From: Coniella vitis
Lineage: Eukaryota; Ascomycota; Sordariomycetes; Diaporthales; Schizoparmaceae
Reading direction: 5' to 3'
Length of the DNA stretch: 64,000 nt
Assembly (NCBI GenBank): GCA_011317545.1
Contig: WUJK01000009.1
Location: forward strand, 744,001 to 808,000
This document shows, in pieces, positions 22,878 through 34,979 of this stretch. The notes beneath the pieces are model-generated. The model was not told where the DNA came from. It did not search any database and was given only the letters and a program-made list of their open reading frames with translations. Positions within the stretch are counted from its first letter, which is position 1; each line of letters starts with the position of its first letter. Both the position numbers and the translations under genes were made by a program.

Positions 22878-24145
22878 ATGGACATCGATGCAACCCTCAT
22901 CGACCCAGCACTCGCGGGGTCCTCGCCATCGCCACAGCAACCGAACGATCACTCCAGCGCCAGAGCCCACGGCCAGTCCAAGATGCCTCACGACCAGAAC
23001 CACAGCCACGACAATTACGATGACGACGACGACCCCGTAGTCGCCACCTTCAATATCCTCCTCAAGCCCACCCTGCCCGCAAACCGTCGCGTGCTCATCC
23101 TCGAACACCCAAACAAGTCCGATGGCCGCAAGCCCGCTCGCGCACCCATGGAGCTGCGCGTCAAGCCCGCCACAGGCATGGTCGAAGTGGATTTCCCCAT
23201 CGACTACAACACCGCCTACGACCGCACAAAGGGCCTCAACTGGGGCACCAACCTGCACAAGAACATCGAGGCGAAGAAGGGCGGGAGCCATGGGCTGGCG
23301 GGCGGCTTTGGTGTGGGTGCGCCGCCGCCGAGGGCCGCGAGAGCTGGTGGAAGGGGAGGGGCAGCGGGAGCCCACGATGATGAGATCTTCGATATGGGTA
23401 TGGACTGGAGTGAGGCGCTGCGAAAGGATTACGTCTTGCGCACGCAGACGCTCGGCGGCCAGACGCCGGATGTGAGTGCCGAGAGCAAGTACATGGTTGG
23501 TGTCTTTACGGGAAGTACGTTTTGCAACCCTCGGCTCTCTTGAAAACTTTCTGTTCACGCAAGTCTGCAATTGCTAACCTCATCGAACAAACAAACAAAA
23601 CAGGCAATCTCCACCTGACCCCCGCCTCATCTCTCGTCCATCTCCGGCCTCAGCTCCACCATATTGACGCGACAGCGGAACAAGAACGTCTCGCCCGCGG
23701 CGGCCCAGCAGGAGGTGCAGGCGGAGCCGGCGCAGCCGGCGGGAACAAGGAAGCGGCACGCGCCATCCACATGACTATCAAGCAGAGCAAAGACGGAAGC
23801 GACGAGCTCGTCCAAGAGACCATGGCAGACCGGCTGAAGCGTGTACAGACGGAAACTTGGCGGCGTATGCGCTATGTGCACGACGAGGCCATGGACAGTT
23901 GGGCCGTGAGCGAGGAGGCGCTGTATTTGCGCGGCCCCGCTGCGTCTTCAATCTCGGCTGGAAAGCAGCCCGAGGGGGCTGAAGGAGCTGACGCCGATGC
24001 AAGCAATCCATACGGTCTGGCGGAGCTGGCGGAGCAGGTTGCTGCGCTGCGGACAGCCATGGACGAGGATGGCATGCTGGAAAAAAACGAGTGGTATCGT
24101 GAAAGCGAAGCCTGCGGCGGTCAAGATGGAGATTTCGGACGATGA
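22878..24145 (+). CDS. RNA polymerase III subunit RPC5 (yeast C37), possible frame break near the end
   Basis: Exons 22878-23514 and 23604-24145, with donor GTACGT and acceptor AACAG, rebuild FTGS-NLHLTPASSL. The RPC5/Sin-like domain is recognisable: an acidic start (DDDDDPVVATFNILLKP), MELRVKPATGMVEVDFPI, then LNWGTNL, YMVGVFTGSNLHLTPASSLVHLRPQLHHID and KRVQTETWRRMRYVHDEAM. RPC5/C37 pairs with RPC4/C53 as a TFIIF-like subcomplex that works in Pol III open-complex formation, termination and reinitiation. As written the protein has 392 residues and ends after EWYRESEACGGQDGDFGR. Just before that end is a run of seven A (24081-24087). Skipping one base there enters a frame that stays open to 24362 (VKMEISDDEPSTS and an Ala/Lys/Thr-rich tail) and would give 464 residues. 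Which end is real cannot be settled here. Confidence 0.8.
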
Positions 24146-24362
24146 GCCGTCGACGAGTGCTGCTGCCGCCGCATCCACTAAAGCGAGAACCAACAAGGGC
24201 AAAGCGGCGGTAGCACCAGCAGCTAGAAGGGGTAAGAAGGCCCCTCCTATTACCACCACTGCCACCACTACTACTGCCACCAACGATCTGAACAGCGTCA
24301 ACAACAACACCGCCGTCAATGGCACTACCGACACACGAGCTTCAACGAGTACCGGACAATGA

Positions 24363-25410
24363 CTTTGTTGAGGTTTTGTTATCGATGATTGTGTTGCGTG
24401 TGAGATGTATTTTTGCCTGGCGCTTTTTTTGGTGCGATTGTTTGATTTTGACTTCTGAGCAAAAGGAGTGTATGCGCATATATGGACAATTGCTGATAAT
24501 TACGAGCCGGCGTTGCTTGATGTCTTTTAGGTTGATTGTACTTTTCCTTTTCACACATTCTTTATCCACCAACGTTACGCGCGGATGGGGGCCGAGGGCG
24601 AGATGTTTGCGAAAAGAAAACCAATCGAGTATCTACAGGTAAATAGGGCACGGCGTTATTAGGCCAATCAAGGGAAACTCCGAGGGAACAACACGAATAT
24701 AGAAAGAAAAAATCAGGTACAGATACCCCATCATTTCAAAATTATTACTCAAAGGGTTAAGAAAAATAAGGCATGAAAATTATATATTATATATAATACT
24801 CTTGTGAGCGATATCTTTTTATTCGCTCTTCCGTTGCAGACAGCCCAATAAAGAATAGAATTGCAGCAAAAAACCAAATAGCATTTTCAATTGTGTGGCT
24901 ATCATAGCATGTACCTATTTGACCATGGCGAATCCAGCTTGACCTTTTCTCTTTCTCTATGTAAAAAGCGCGTGCGCTTCATCTCTCTCATTTCTCTTGT
25001 TCTCCGTACAGAAAACTTTGGATTTCTGAATTTCCCAACCGCGCACACGTTGTTCCTCCTTCCTGTCGCTATGTTGGGTATGTATATACCAAGACGCTCA
25101 GCCTGCTAGCTCTCTCGTTCTCGGTACGCATCACCCGCGCGTCTGACAGATGACAGCCGCACGACGTCGGACATTCGTCCCACTGTATTCGTCCAACACA
25201 TGACGACATTTCGCCAATTCTTTCTTGACGGTTGTCATCGTAATCAGTGACTCAAAGGATTGCATCTGCCATCTGCCAAACCATCGTCACTGGCTTCAAA
25301 AAATTACTATCATGGCCCTCATTGTTTCCTTAGGAAGTAGCAGTGCGATGGACTCATCACATGCTCTGGATCGAATAGAATACTCTGCGGCTCTTAGCCT
25401 CTGGTATGTC
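24363..25410. other. Intergenic region between convergent RPC5 and PAT1
   Basis: About 1 kb, AT-rich in the middle (24770-24800), with no credible gene. It holds the 3-prime ends of both flanking genes. Confidence 0.6.
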
Positions 25411-28020
25411 CTAACCCAGCAGGGAAACATCTAAACCGATTGCCTGCATGAAAAGGTTGACGTTAGCAAGGCGCTGGACGGCAAGGTCCGGTGGTAGAGT
25501 CTTTGCGACTTCAACAGTTCCGAGCACACGGTCCTTGACAGCAACGACCAGACGCTGCTGCTGCTCAGCGTTCGCCCCAATACCAAGGGCCGCCAAAAGT
25601 TGCCAAACATAGGCGTCCTCATCCGAGGCGGGCGTTCCAGGGAAAACGTGTGGTAGTGTTGGCTCGAGCTGGTTGAAAAAGTTGGAATAGTTGCGCTCCC
25701 TAAGCATGCAGGAGTCAGCAAAAGCGCATTACGTGAAAAGAATCATCTTTTCTTATACATACCATGCACCGCCATCTTGTCCACGAATAGCGTCTCGGCC
25801 GCCAGCCGCTTGTATCATGATCTCGGCACGGCTGAGAATCATGGTAAGAAAACTGCATCCAACACGAGTTCTCGCCACCAGATCCACATTGACTTCGGAA
25901 CAAAAGACACCCAGTATGCCAGTGATGATATCCAGTCCAAGCTCTCCCATAAAGACGAACAAGGTATTGCTGACTGCGACGCTAAAGAGCTCGATGTCCT
26001 CTCGAAGCTTGGCGTCCAAGTTGACGTGCCCATCAGTGACTGAGCCACGCCGAACCACATCAAACTTGTCCAAGTTGACAATGATGAGGGTTAGAATGGT
26101 TGTACGCTGCTCATGGTTCACGTGTCGGAAGACGCGAGCAAGAGCCTTCTTGCCCTTGGCCGTCTCAAGCATTGCAATAAAGGGGTGAATGAAAGCACCC
26201 GCAGGTACCGGCTCGTGGATCTTGAGCTCACGCCACAGTCTCTGGTTAAGCTTCTGGCTCGCCTCATGCCATGCAACATGCTGCTGGATCAAATCTTGGT
26301 TGCTCTCGTCCATGACTGGAGGGGGCATCAAGCGTTCGTGATCCTCCAGCTTCATGAGCGTGTCATAGACCTTTTCCACATCCGCAAGGACCGTCTTCCT
26401 GTTGTAGCCGGAGCCAAGACCATGTGTCTTGTGAGGAGTGCCTTGGCGATTGGCATCGCCGCTGCTCTCGGTGCGCTTGATGTTCAAAAGAGGCTTTGGA
26501 GTCTTTGCGTTGCTGAATGAAATTTTGCCAAGACTGCCCTCAATGACGAGCTGAGAGTTTTTGGGCTTGTTCTTGGCCGCTTCTACCGCTCGCTGAACTT
26601 GTTGCTCCATGCGCTGCATGTGGTTCTCTGGGCCACCACGGTGACGGCGGTGTCCACCCTGACGGTTGCCGGTCTGGTACAAGTATGTCTGTGCAAAATT
26701 GTTCAAGGGCTGGCTGGGGTTTTGACGCTGGCCGCCACGGATCTGGTTGTGCACCTGATAATAAAAGTCCTCCGCAAGTGCTTCATCGGTTCCATGATCT
26801 GCCGGATTCCCAGTGGCCGCAACAAGCTGCTGCAGTTGAATACGAGTGATAAAGTTCTTATCGTGGGGTGTCATAATACCATTGTCGCGAGACAGAAGGA
26901 AGATTTTGTGGTTTCGCTTGGCTCGACGGGCTTCCTGTTCGAGGTAAGCGGCCTTGTCGGACTCGGAGAGCTGTGCCAGCTGCGCAGGGTGAGTGATGAT
27001 GGGCTGTCGTCCGATTGAGCCCTGCGACTGGTGTGTTGGATGAACCGGAAATCCTTGGGCACCAAGGCGGCCCGCGTCGCCAGAAATACGGTTCGGGTTT
27101 TGCAAAATCTGTGTGGGCTGGGCTTGTCGAGAGGCTTGCTGGCGTTGCTGAATCATAGGGCTGGGAGAATTGGATACATGAGGCTGAATCTGCTGTGACT
27201 TGGACTGGGGTCGTTGCAGTATCTGGACATGCGGGCCTTGACCACCAGGATACTGAGAGCCATGGGCATGCTGCAGCTGGTCGCTTGTTTGAACCTGATG
27301 CTGATCAATGCGGTTGGGCTGGGCATAGAAGTCGTTGATCTCAAAGCCGGCATGAGTAGGCTGCTGAAGCTGAGGCTGCTGCAGCATTGGGGAAGCTTGG
27401 ACACCAGCAGCGTTGGCCTGCACCTGCTTCCTGGCCAATGCCTCAGCCTTCATTGCAGCTTCAACTTCTTCCAAGCTCATGATTTTGCGGCCAACAGACG
27501 GTACAGGCGCCGCAACGGGTTGCGCTGGCGCAGGGCTCGTTTGCTTGGGGGCCACACCCCAAAGCGTTGGATCGACCTGAAGGTCCATAGCAGAGTTTTG
27601 CGCCTCATACTTCTCATATCCTGTACGCACGGGTTTGTAGGCCGGCTGGGCGTAACCGTAAGAGGGAAGTGGTTGAGGCTGTGCGTGGGCAACGGGCACG
27701 GCTCTAGAAGCAGGGTTGTTGCGGCTATATAGCAATTGTTCTTCATCGATAGCACTAGAGACTTGGGCGGTACGACCGAAGAAGTCAAAGTCCTTGCCGA
27801 CAGAGCCTCCGCTTGGGCCGGCGTCGCCGCCAAAAGTATCGTCATTGAGCTCGTCACCAGCTTCTTCAAGCTGATCGCCTAAGCCATCGTAGGTATCTTC
27901 GAAGTCGACGGCCTCGCCGTCGGTCGCTCGCTGCGCAAGACCGGCAAAGGGGTCATTGCCCTGGGAGAAACCGGGCGCGGCCCTGTTGTGGCCCGACGTG
28001 TCGAAGCCGAAGAAGGACAT
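25411..28020 (-). CDS. PAT1: mRNA decay factor PAT1 (topoisomerase II-associated protein PAT1)
   Basis: Exons 28020-25763 and 25699-25411 give 848 residues; the junction rebuilds the Trp of GGAW-ERNYSNFF. The N-terminus MSFFGFDTSGH followed by an acidic DFEDTYDGLGDQLEE block is the conserved Pat1 N-motif region that contacts the Dhh1/DDX6 helicase. A long Gln/Pro-rich disordered part follows. Next comes a basic region with GGHRRHRGGPENHMQRMEQQVQ, and finally the helical C-terminal domain (KTVLADVEKVYDTLMKLEDHERLMPPP and LARVFRHVNHEQRTTILTLI) that binds Lsm1-7 and Dcp2. Pat1 links deadenylated mRNA to decapping in the cytoplasm and P-bodies. Full length for the family. The gene is divergent from the mannosyltransferase gene, with 1.8 kb between the start codons. 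Confidence 0.92.
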
Positions 28021-29806
28021 GTTGCAAGTTGCGGTATTTCAAGGTTCGCAGGTGTTCGAGACAGACGAAGAATGATGAATCAGTAGCAGTCACAATAGAG
28101 GGGGGCTCCAGGAGTGTGCTGTATCATGATCATTGCAAAGCCGTTGGAAGGAGACGGTTCGACGAGACTGGCGCCCAAAATGATGATCGTGAGGCCCGAT
28201 AGCGAGGGGTAGGGAGGCAAGAACGGATACCGAAATGAGGGTACAAGTGGACAAGAGGGGGAGAACTATCCCACAGGATAGGATAATGCAAGACAAGGTC
28301 AAGCAGATGGTAGCAGATACCTGTTGGATTGCGGTGATCGTGTGCAGGAGACAGAACCGACCACGGCAATGCTCTGTAAATGATGTCGACGATGATGGAG
28401 GGATGGCGGGATGGTGGGATGCAAAAGCTCAGGTTCCACTAGTGCCAGTTCGAGCTTGGACCACCTGTCGTGGCCAATGTGGGAGGCAGGCTGGCAGGCA
28501 AAGTACCGGACTGCCCAGGTCGGTAGGTACATAGCACGTAGCTGGTACATACTACATAGTGCCTTCTTATGAGGTAGCTATCCATGCAAACCCATCCATG
28601 GTTGTGTTTCATGAAAAAATACAGCTGCTAGCAAAATACATGGTGAGAATGCCGTGGGTATGCCTTATGATACTCAACTTATATAATACAGGCTGGATGA
28701 AATCGGCTCGAGGCCAAGTCTATCTTGGCCAAGGCGATCAGACAGACACTCTGCTATGCCAAGTGCCCAAAGCTGCAGTGACTGTTGCTGCGACTCGAGC
28801 ATCTCCTTTCTGCCAAGACTAGTACTTGCCTCGAACCAAGACTCACTGCCTCAATACCGATCTTGCCATATGCCGAAGCACGGACGAGCTAAGGAGGCCG
28901 TGAAGATCATCTCATGTGCCGATCCATGTGCATAGGATGGCATTGAAGCCGTTTTTTAGTATATAGAGGAGGCCACACTCGTTCTCAAGCGGAATCACCT
29001 GGGGGTTTGCGAACAGGTGTCTTTGCTGGCCTTGCAAACAACAGCCGTTGAGTGGCCAGTTTGGCAACTGGAACACCATTCATGTACACTACTGTCCTAT
29101 GTACACGGTACTTACGTAGTATATGCAAGTTGGAAAAGGGGCTCGTCGGGGGCATGCACAGTTATGCCGCTAACAGAATCCAGCGCTTCGCTGCGCATCT
29201 TCGTGTTAGGGCTTCACTACGTGCAGGCTGAGCAAACCCCTGTAGCCCAGTGCGCCTGGAAGCGTACTATGCGCAGCAAAGTGACGCGGCGTATTTCCCG
29301 TTTCCCCCCATTAGCAGGAAGGGCAGGCCGACTTCCTTTCCCACCCTCTGCTTTCACTCTCACTACCTTCAATACCTGCCTCCACGATCCTGTCGCGATT
29401 TCTAGGCAAGCTCTGGTTCAGTCCATCCGCCTCTCATCCGCCTCTGCTGCGCTTTAGCGAGGCTGCGCAACTTTTGTTACTCTCTGCCTCAGCTCACACG
29501 AGAGAATGGTATCCTGACGGACACGCTGCTCGTTTCTCCGTTGTACAGAACGGCCTTGCCACTAATTTGTGAAGCCTCCTCGGGAGTCACTTAGTGAGAC
29601 CAAAAGCGGCCCAATCTGCGGGCTGAACAAACCACCAGGGGCTCTTAAAACAAATAGAGTGGTTGCACTCCGGATCTGCTTCCATTGTGCGGACACGCTC
29701 TCATTCTTCCACAAAAAAAAAGAAAAGGCAAAAAACGACCTTTGTCTGGACGCTTGCCTCACTACATCTCTTTCCCGCCATCCGGAAGCCCCCAACTTCT
29801 TTCGCC
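28021..29806. other. Divergent intergenic region between PAT1 and the mannosyltransferase gene
   Basis: About 1.8 kb without a credible ORF. It should hold both promoters and leaders. A near-copy of the dispersed motif (TACATAGTG) lies at about 28552-28560. Confidence 0.55.
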
Positions 29807-31272
29807 ATGGCGGCAGGTGGCGCACGCATTGTGCGATATGTCCTCATCGCCTTTTTCGTGAGTTTTGCTTCCCAATAGACCCTGCGCGCATACAGTGTCC
29901 CCATCGGTCGTCGCATTTTACTGACATCCTGAGCAGCTTGTAGCTTTATGGTATTTCGTTTCCTCGTCCTCATACCAGAACATCGGCGTAAGCAGCCCCA
30001 TCAGCTTTCCCGGCTCCGGATACGTATCTAGTGATGGAAGGAAACAAGAGGAAGTCTACACACCGCCGAGCACTGGTGGCAGCCAACAGGAGGACCTGGG
30101 AGTCAGCCCTCTAGTAACTCAACCAGGCAGTCCACAATGGGAAGACCTCACAGGCATTGCGCCCGGCCCGCGCATGAATGCGACTTTTGTGACTCTTGCG
30201 CGCAACTCGGATGTTTGGGATATTGCGCGATCGATCCGCCAGATCGAGGATCGCTTCAACCGCCGCTACAACTACGACTGGGTCTTCCTCAACGACAAGC
30301 CCTTTGACTCGACTTTCAAGAAGGTGACTTCGTCCTTGGTGTCTGGAAAGACGCACTATGGCGAGATCCCTGAGGAGCACTGGTCCTTTCCTCCCCACAT
30401 TGACCAAGAGAAGGCCAAGAAGGTGCGCGAGGATATGAAGGAGCGGAAAATCATCTACGGCGACTCGGTCAGCTACCGTCACATGTGCCGCTTTGAGTCG
30501 GGATTCTTCTTCCGTCAGCCTCTCATGATGAACTACGACTATTACTGGCGTGTGGAGCCAAGCGTCGAGCTCTTTTGCGACATCCACTACGATCCCTTCC
30601 GCTTGATGCACGAGCAAGGCAAGAAGTATAGCTTCGTCCTCAGCTTGTACGAATATGTTGAGACCATCCCAACGCTCTGGGAAAGCGTCAAGAAGTTCAT
30701 GAAGAACCACCCCGAGCACATTGTCAAGGACAACTCTCTTGGCTTCCTCAGCGATGATGGCGGCGAGTCCTACAACCACTGCCACTTTGTAAGTGCACGC
30801 CGAGTCCCCGAGTCTCCATCTTTATCGCAGATCAAGTACACTAATCCATAGCAGTGGTCCAATTTTGAGATTGGTAGCTTGAACTGGCTGCGCTCGAAGG
30901 CGTACATTGACTATTTTGAGGCTCTGGACAAGGACGGTGGTTTCTTTTACGAGCGATGGGGTGACGCTCCAGTGCACTCCATTGCCGCAGGTCTCATGCT
31001 CAAGAAGGAAGAGCTCCACTTCTTCAACGACATTGCGTACTACCACGTCCCATTTACGCACTGCCCCACGGGAGAGAATGTTCGAACACAGCTGCGTTGT
31101 CACTGTAACCCCAAGGACAATTTTGATTGGAAGGGCTATTCATGTAAGTCAAGTCACCTCCCAAACAGTGGCTCAAGAAGTCACACTGACAATCACCCCC
31201 ATAGGTACCTCGAGATTCTTTGAAATCAACGGGATGGACAAGCCAGAAGGGTGGGAGAATCAATCTGATTAA
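29807..31272 (+). CDS. KTR-family alpha-1,2-mannosyltransferase (GT15)
   Basis: Exons 29807-29857, 29937-30788, 30855-31143 and 31205-31272 give 419 residues. A short cytoplasmic N-terminus precedes one signal-anchor helix (about residues 9-25), so this is a type II Golgi protein with a stem of about 80 residues. The catalytic domain is a clear Kre2/Mnt1/Ktr family member: NATFVTLARNSDVWDIARSIRQIEDRFN, YDWVFLNDKPF, EEHWSFPPHID, YRHMCRFESGFFFR, YYWRVEPSVELFCDIHYDPF and FWSNFEIGSLNWLRS. GT15 enzymes transfer mannose from GDP-mannose in alpha-1,2 linkage to O- and N-glycans of cell-wall proteins. Intron 2 ends in TAGCAG, so two acceptors three bases apart could add a Gln between CHF and WSNFE. 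The third junction rebuilds Cys in GYSCTSRFF. Confidence 0.92.
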
Positions 31273-31726
31273 GTTTAGGCCATGATTGAATCAAGGCAAG
31301 ACCATTGCGTCATATTCTTTCGTTGCAACTTGGTTTTGCTGTATTTTTTCGAAAACGTTGCTTACGAGCACTTTACCATTATGCATTTTCCGGATGGCAA
31401 TCGGGTGGGGGAAAGAGTCCAAAATTGGCGTCATGGGGCACAGACTGCACAAGTCCAGATCTGGGGGATATTCGGGTAGTGCTGCGAGGATATGATAGTT
31501 ATATGCGAACCTACAGCCCATGTATTTACTCCACAAGCAACATTGACAACGCAATCGGCGTCGTGCATACATAGACATTATGAATTCCGTGGCATGATCA
31601 TCCGTTGCATATACATTGCCGAGACTGCTTTTCAATATTTTTGCTCGTCATCTCAATGTAGCACCAAGTTAATTCCCGGCGCTACATCTGCGTCTCCTCC
31701 TATCTTACACTCTCAATAGCTGTCTT

Positions 31727-32380
31727 CTAGCCAACCGAGGCCTTCTTTGGCTTTTTGGTGCCATACTTGCTCCGAGCATTTGTCCGATTGGAGACACCGC
31801 CCAAGTCCAAAGCGCCTCTCACGAGCTTGTACCGCACACCAGGACAGTCCTGGGCGCGTCCTCCTCGGACCAGCACCACACTGTGCTGCTGAATGTTGTG
31901 TCCTTCGCCAGGGATGTAGGCCGTGATCGTCTTGCCGCTGGTCAAACGCACACGTGCCGTCTTCCGCTCTCCCGAGTTGGGCTTCTTGGGCTTCGTGATG
32001 CCGACTTTGATGCAGACGCCCTTGCGCTGGGGATCGTGGCCCGAGGCCAAAGCAGGGGAGACGGCGTGGCGAGCACGACGAGGCTTGCGGCAGCCCTAGA
32101 ACCTTTGTTAGCTGTTGTTGAAGACATGCCCGTTCCCTCAGGTGCACGCTCTCTCTAGATTTGCCCCCAAGGCAGAGATAGCTTCCCCGGTACATACCTT
32201 CCGAACCTGGTTCAAGGTCGCGTTCTGGACTGGTGTCGTCGAGAAGGAGCGTGTGAGGCCAACGGCGGCGATGACGGAGGGCTGGGCAAATGAGGGTTTG
32301 AAGGCGACGCGGGCGGTCGCCGGCGGTGCCGCCAGGCGAATTGACGGCACCAGCAACTGCCGAAGCATTTGCATCGCCAT
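31727..32380 (-). CDS. Mitochondrial small ribosomal subunit protein uS12m
   Basis: Exons 32380-32198 and 32095-31727 give 183 residues, with donor AAG/GTATGT and acceptor TTCTAG. The first exon codes for a basic, Ser/Ala-rich mitochondrial presequence (MLRQLLVPSIRLAAPPATARVAF to RSFSTTP) plus NATLNQVRK. Exon 2 encodes the universally conserved S12 core: GCRKPRRARHAVSPAL, the decoding-centre loop KVGITKPKKPNSGERKTARVRL, and TAYIPGEGHNIQQHSVVLVRGGRAQDCPGVRYKLVRGALD. The protein forms part of the mitoribosomal decoding site. It ends in a Lys-rich tail. It converges on the mannosyltransferase gene and is divergent from the acyl-CoA dehydrogenase gene. Confidence 0.95.
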
Positions 32381-32862
32381 GTTAGATACGAGGCTTGTGG
32401 TGGCCTTGCTTTGGCGTGCGTAAGACGGGAGCTGTTTCCCTACGACCGAACACGCCCCGTTATCGCGGTTTCCATCATATCCCCAGTCTCGAAATCTGAC
32501 CTGCTATTTGGTCCGTGCGTAGCTTAGAGTGAGCTCGCTTACATAATGCCGTTCACATGCTCTCCGCAGGAACGTCGAGGCTTTTCGCGGGACCCCGAAT
32601 TTGTCCCCCGTCCCCCAAAAGTGGATTACTCCCTGATGTGACTTCCTTACTCGGCACCCCTGCACCTGCCAGGTGGTTATCCTCGGCTCCGCGCTTCTTT
32701 GCGCAGGTGATGTCGTTGATCTCCCTGGGACAGTTGGGCTATGTTCTCTTTTTCCCTTTTTTGTTTCAGATACTAACTGTCTAGGTCTTCACTTACTCGA
32801 ATTGTGCTTCTTTTTTTCAACTTCTCCGCTTGTCATATTGTCCGCGCGATTTCCGTTCCAAT
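32381..32862. promoter_or_regulatory. Shared divergent promoter of uS12m and acyl-CoA dehydrogenase genes
   Basis: 482 bp separate the two start codons of genes for two mitochondrial proteins transcribed away from each other. No clear TATA box was seen; T-rich pyrimidine tracts lie near the plus-strand start (32805-32830). Confidence 0.5.
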
Positions 32863-34386
32863 ATGTCATCCCTAGCCAGATTATTGCGCCCAGCCGTCCG
32901 GGTGAGTTCAGGCAGACTGGGCGGTCTGTCATCTGTTTTAAGAACAACGCGACCGTTCCAGAGGATAAACAGAACACAAAGGTAGGAGATCACCATTGCA
33001 CCAAAAGGAATATACTGGCTCTGCTAAACATGCCTCTCCATTCAGCGCAAGATGTCTCTCTTCCACGGCCCACCTACGGACCGACATCAGCGACATTCCC
33101 CCGACACCAATCACGCATCTTTCCGAGATTGAAAGTGCAATGCAAGAGTCTGTGTCCAAGTTTGCCAGCGACGTGATCGCTCCCAAAGTCCGTGAAATGG
33201 ACGAGGCCGAACAAATGGACCCAGCCATTGTTGAACAGCTCTTTGAGCAAGGTCTCATGGGTATTGAGATCCCCGAGGAGTACGGCGGCGCAGGCATGAA
33301 CTTCACGGCCGGAATTCTCGCCATCGAAGAGCTCGCGCGCGTCGACCCGTCCGTCAGCGTGCTCGTTGACGTGCACAACACGCTCGTCAACACGGCCATT
33401 CTCAAATGGGGCTCTCGCGACCTGCAGAAGCGCTACCTGCCTAAGCTAGCGACTAACACGGTGGGCAGCTTTTGCCTCAGCGAGCCCGTCAGCGGAAGCG
33501 ACGCCTTTGCGCTTGCGACCAAGGCGACGGAGACGGCGGACGGATATCGCATCTCGGGCAGCAAGATGTGGATCACCAACTCGATGGAGGCGGACTTCTT
33601 TATTGTTTTTGCAAACATCGACCCGAGCAAGGGGTACAAGGGCATTACAGCATTCATCGTTGAAAAGGACCAAAAGGGATTCTCGATTGCAAAGAAGGAG
33701 AAGAAGCTCGGCATTAAGGCCAGCAGCACTTGCGTTATCAATTTTGACGATGTCGAGGTGCCCAAGGCGAACCTGCTCGGCGAAAAGGGCCAAGGATACA
33801 AGTACGCCATTGGCCTACTCAACGAGGGTCGCATTGGTATCGCTGCGCAGATGACGGGGCTGGCCCTCGGCGCCTGGGAGAATGCCGTCAAGTACGTGTG
33901 GAACGACCGCAAGCAGTTCGGACAGCTGGTTGGCGAATTCCAGGGCATGCAGCACCAGATTGCCCAGTCTTATGTCGAGATCCAAGCCGCACGATCGCTG
34001 GTGTACAATGCCTCGCGAAAGAAGGAGGCTGGCGAAGACTTTGTCAAGGACGCTGCCATGGCCAAGCTCTTTGCTTCGCAGGTGGCGGGCAGAGTGAGCG
34101 GTTTGGCGATTGAGTGGATGGGCGGCATGGGATTTGTCCGTGAGGGCGTCGCCGAGAAGTTCTGGAGAGATAGCAAGATCGGTGCTATCTACGAGGGAAC
34201 AAGTAACATTCAGTGAGTCCTGCGTTGTTTTATTCCTTCGATTGATTTTGTTACTGTTCTCCCCTTTTTTTGTCCTTCATCTTTTTTTTTCCTTCTTTTT
34301 TTCGCTTCTTATTTTTGGAATGAAGACTAACCTGATGCAGGCTCAACACCATCGCCAAGTTGTTGCAGAAGGAGTACACCTACTAG
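32863..34386 (+). CDS. Mitochondrial short/branched-chain acyl-CoA dehydrogenase
   Basis: Exons 32863-32981, 33046-34212 and 34341-34386 give 443 residues. Exon 1 is a mitochondrial presequence (MSSLARLLRPAVRVSS to RTTRPFQRINRTQ), joined to SARCLSSTAHLRT. The acyl-CoA dehydrogenase fold follows in order: GLMGIEIPEEYGGAGM, the FAD/substrate signature FCLSEPVSGSDAFAL, MWITNSMEADFFIVFA, GIKASSTCVINFDDVEVP, RIGIAAQMTGLALGAWENA, QFGQLVGEFQGMQHQIA, and the C-terminal WMGGMGFVREGVAEKFWRDSKIGAIYEGTSNIQ with the catalytic Glu of YEGTSNIQ. This places it in the ACADSB-like group, which oxidises 2-methyl-branched and short acyl-CoAs in isoleucine/valine degradation and passes electrons to ETF. The last intron splits CA/G of SNIQ and precedes a 15-residue exon. 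Confidence 0.92.
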
Positions 34387-34895
34387 CTATGATGGCTGAT
34401 AGGGGGTTAATTGCACTCTGTTGTGTTCCTCGAGGCTGAGAGTTTTCTTTGACTATTATTTAGAGCAAGGTTGAAGGGCGTCTTTGTCAAATGTGCTGCT
34501 TTTTGATAAAATATAGAGCTCATTTCATTGCATATCCATCCCAGTCTAAGTTGAATCTTGATTTCTTCTCAATCAAGAAGACCAGAAAGGGTGAATCCAA
34601 GCCACAAAACCTATGTAAATGGAATACTTGCAACCTCATTTATAGCTTGTGAATACTTGAAATGTTTTCATTCGAAGATCCGCACACATAGTATGGTAGG
34701 CGGGCAGACTATATAGGCAAGCAATCTGAGTTACTCTTTGCTCTCCTTCAATTCGGTATTTTCTTTTTCTTTAAAGAAAAAAAAAAAGGTACAAACAAGA
34801 AAGTCAAGGGAGGAGGAGAGGAGAGCAGAAGAAAAGAGAGCAAAAAGCAAATACAATTTGTATGCAATGAAAAAGGCTGCAAAACAAAAGATGAA

Positions 34896-34947
34896 TGCGG
34901 TGAATGTGGATCGAACACATGACCTTCAGATATGATGCTGAAGTGGA

Positions 34948-34979
<32 letters not shown>

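Noticed and set aside
22857..23570. 237-codon minus-strand frame opposite RPC5
   Set aside because: Antisense shadow; the plus strand encodes recognised RPC5 motifs.
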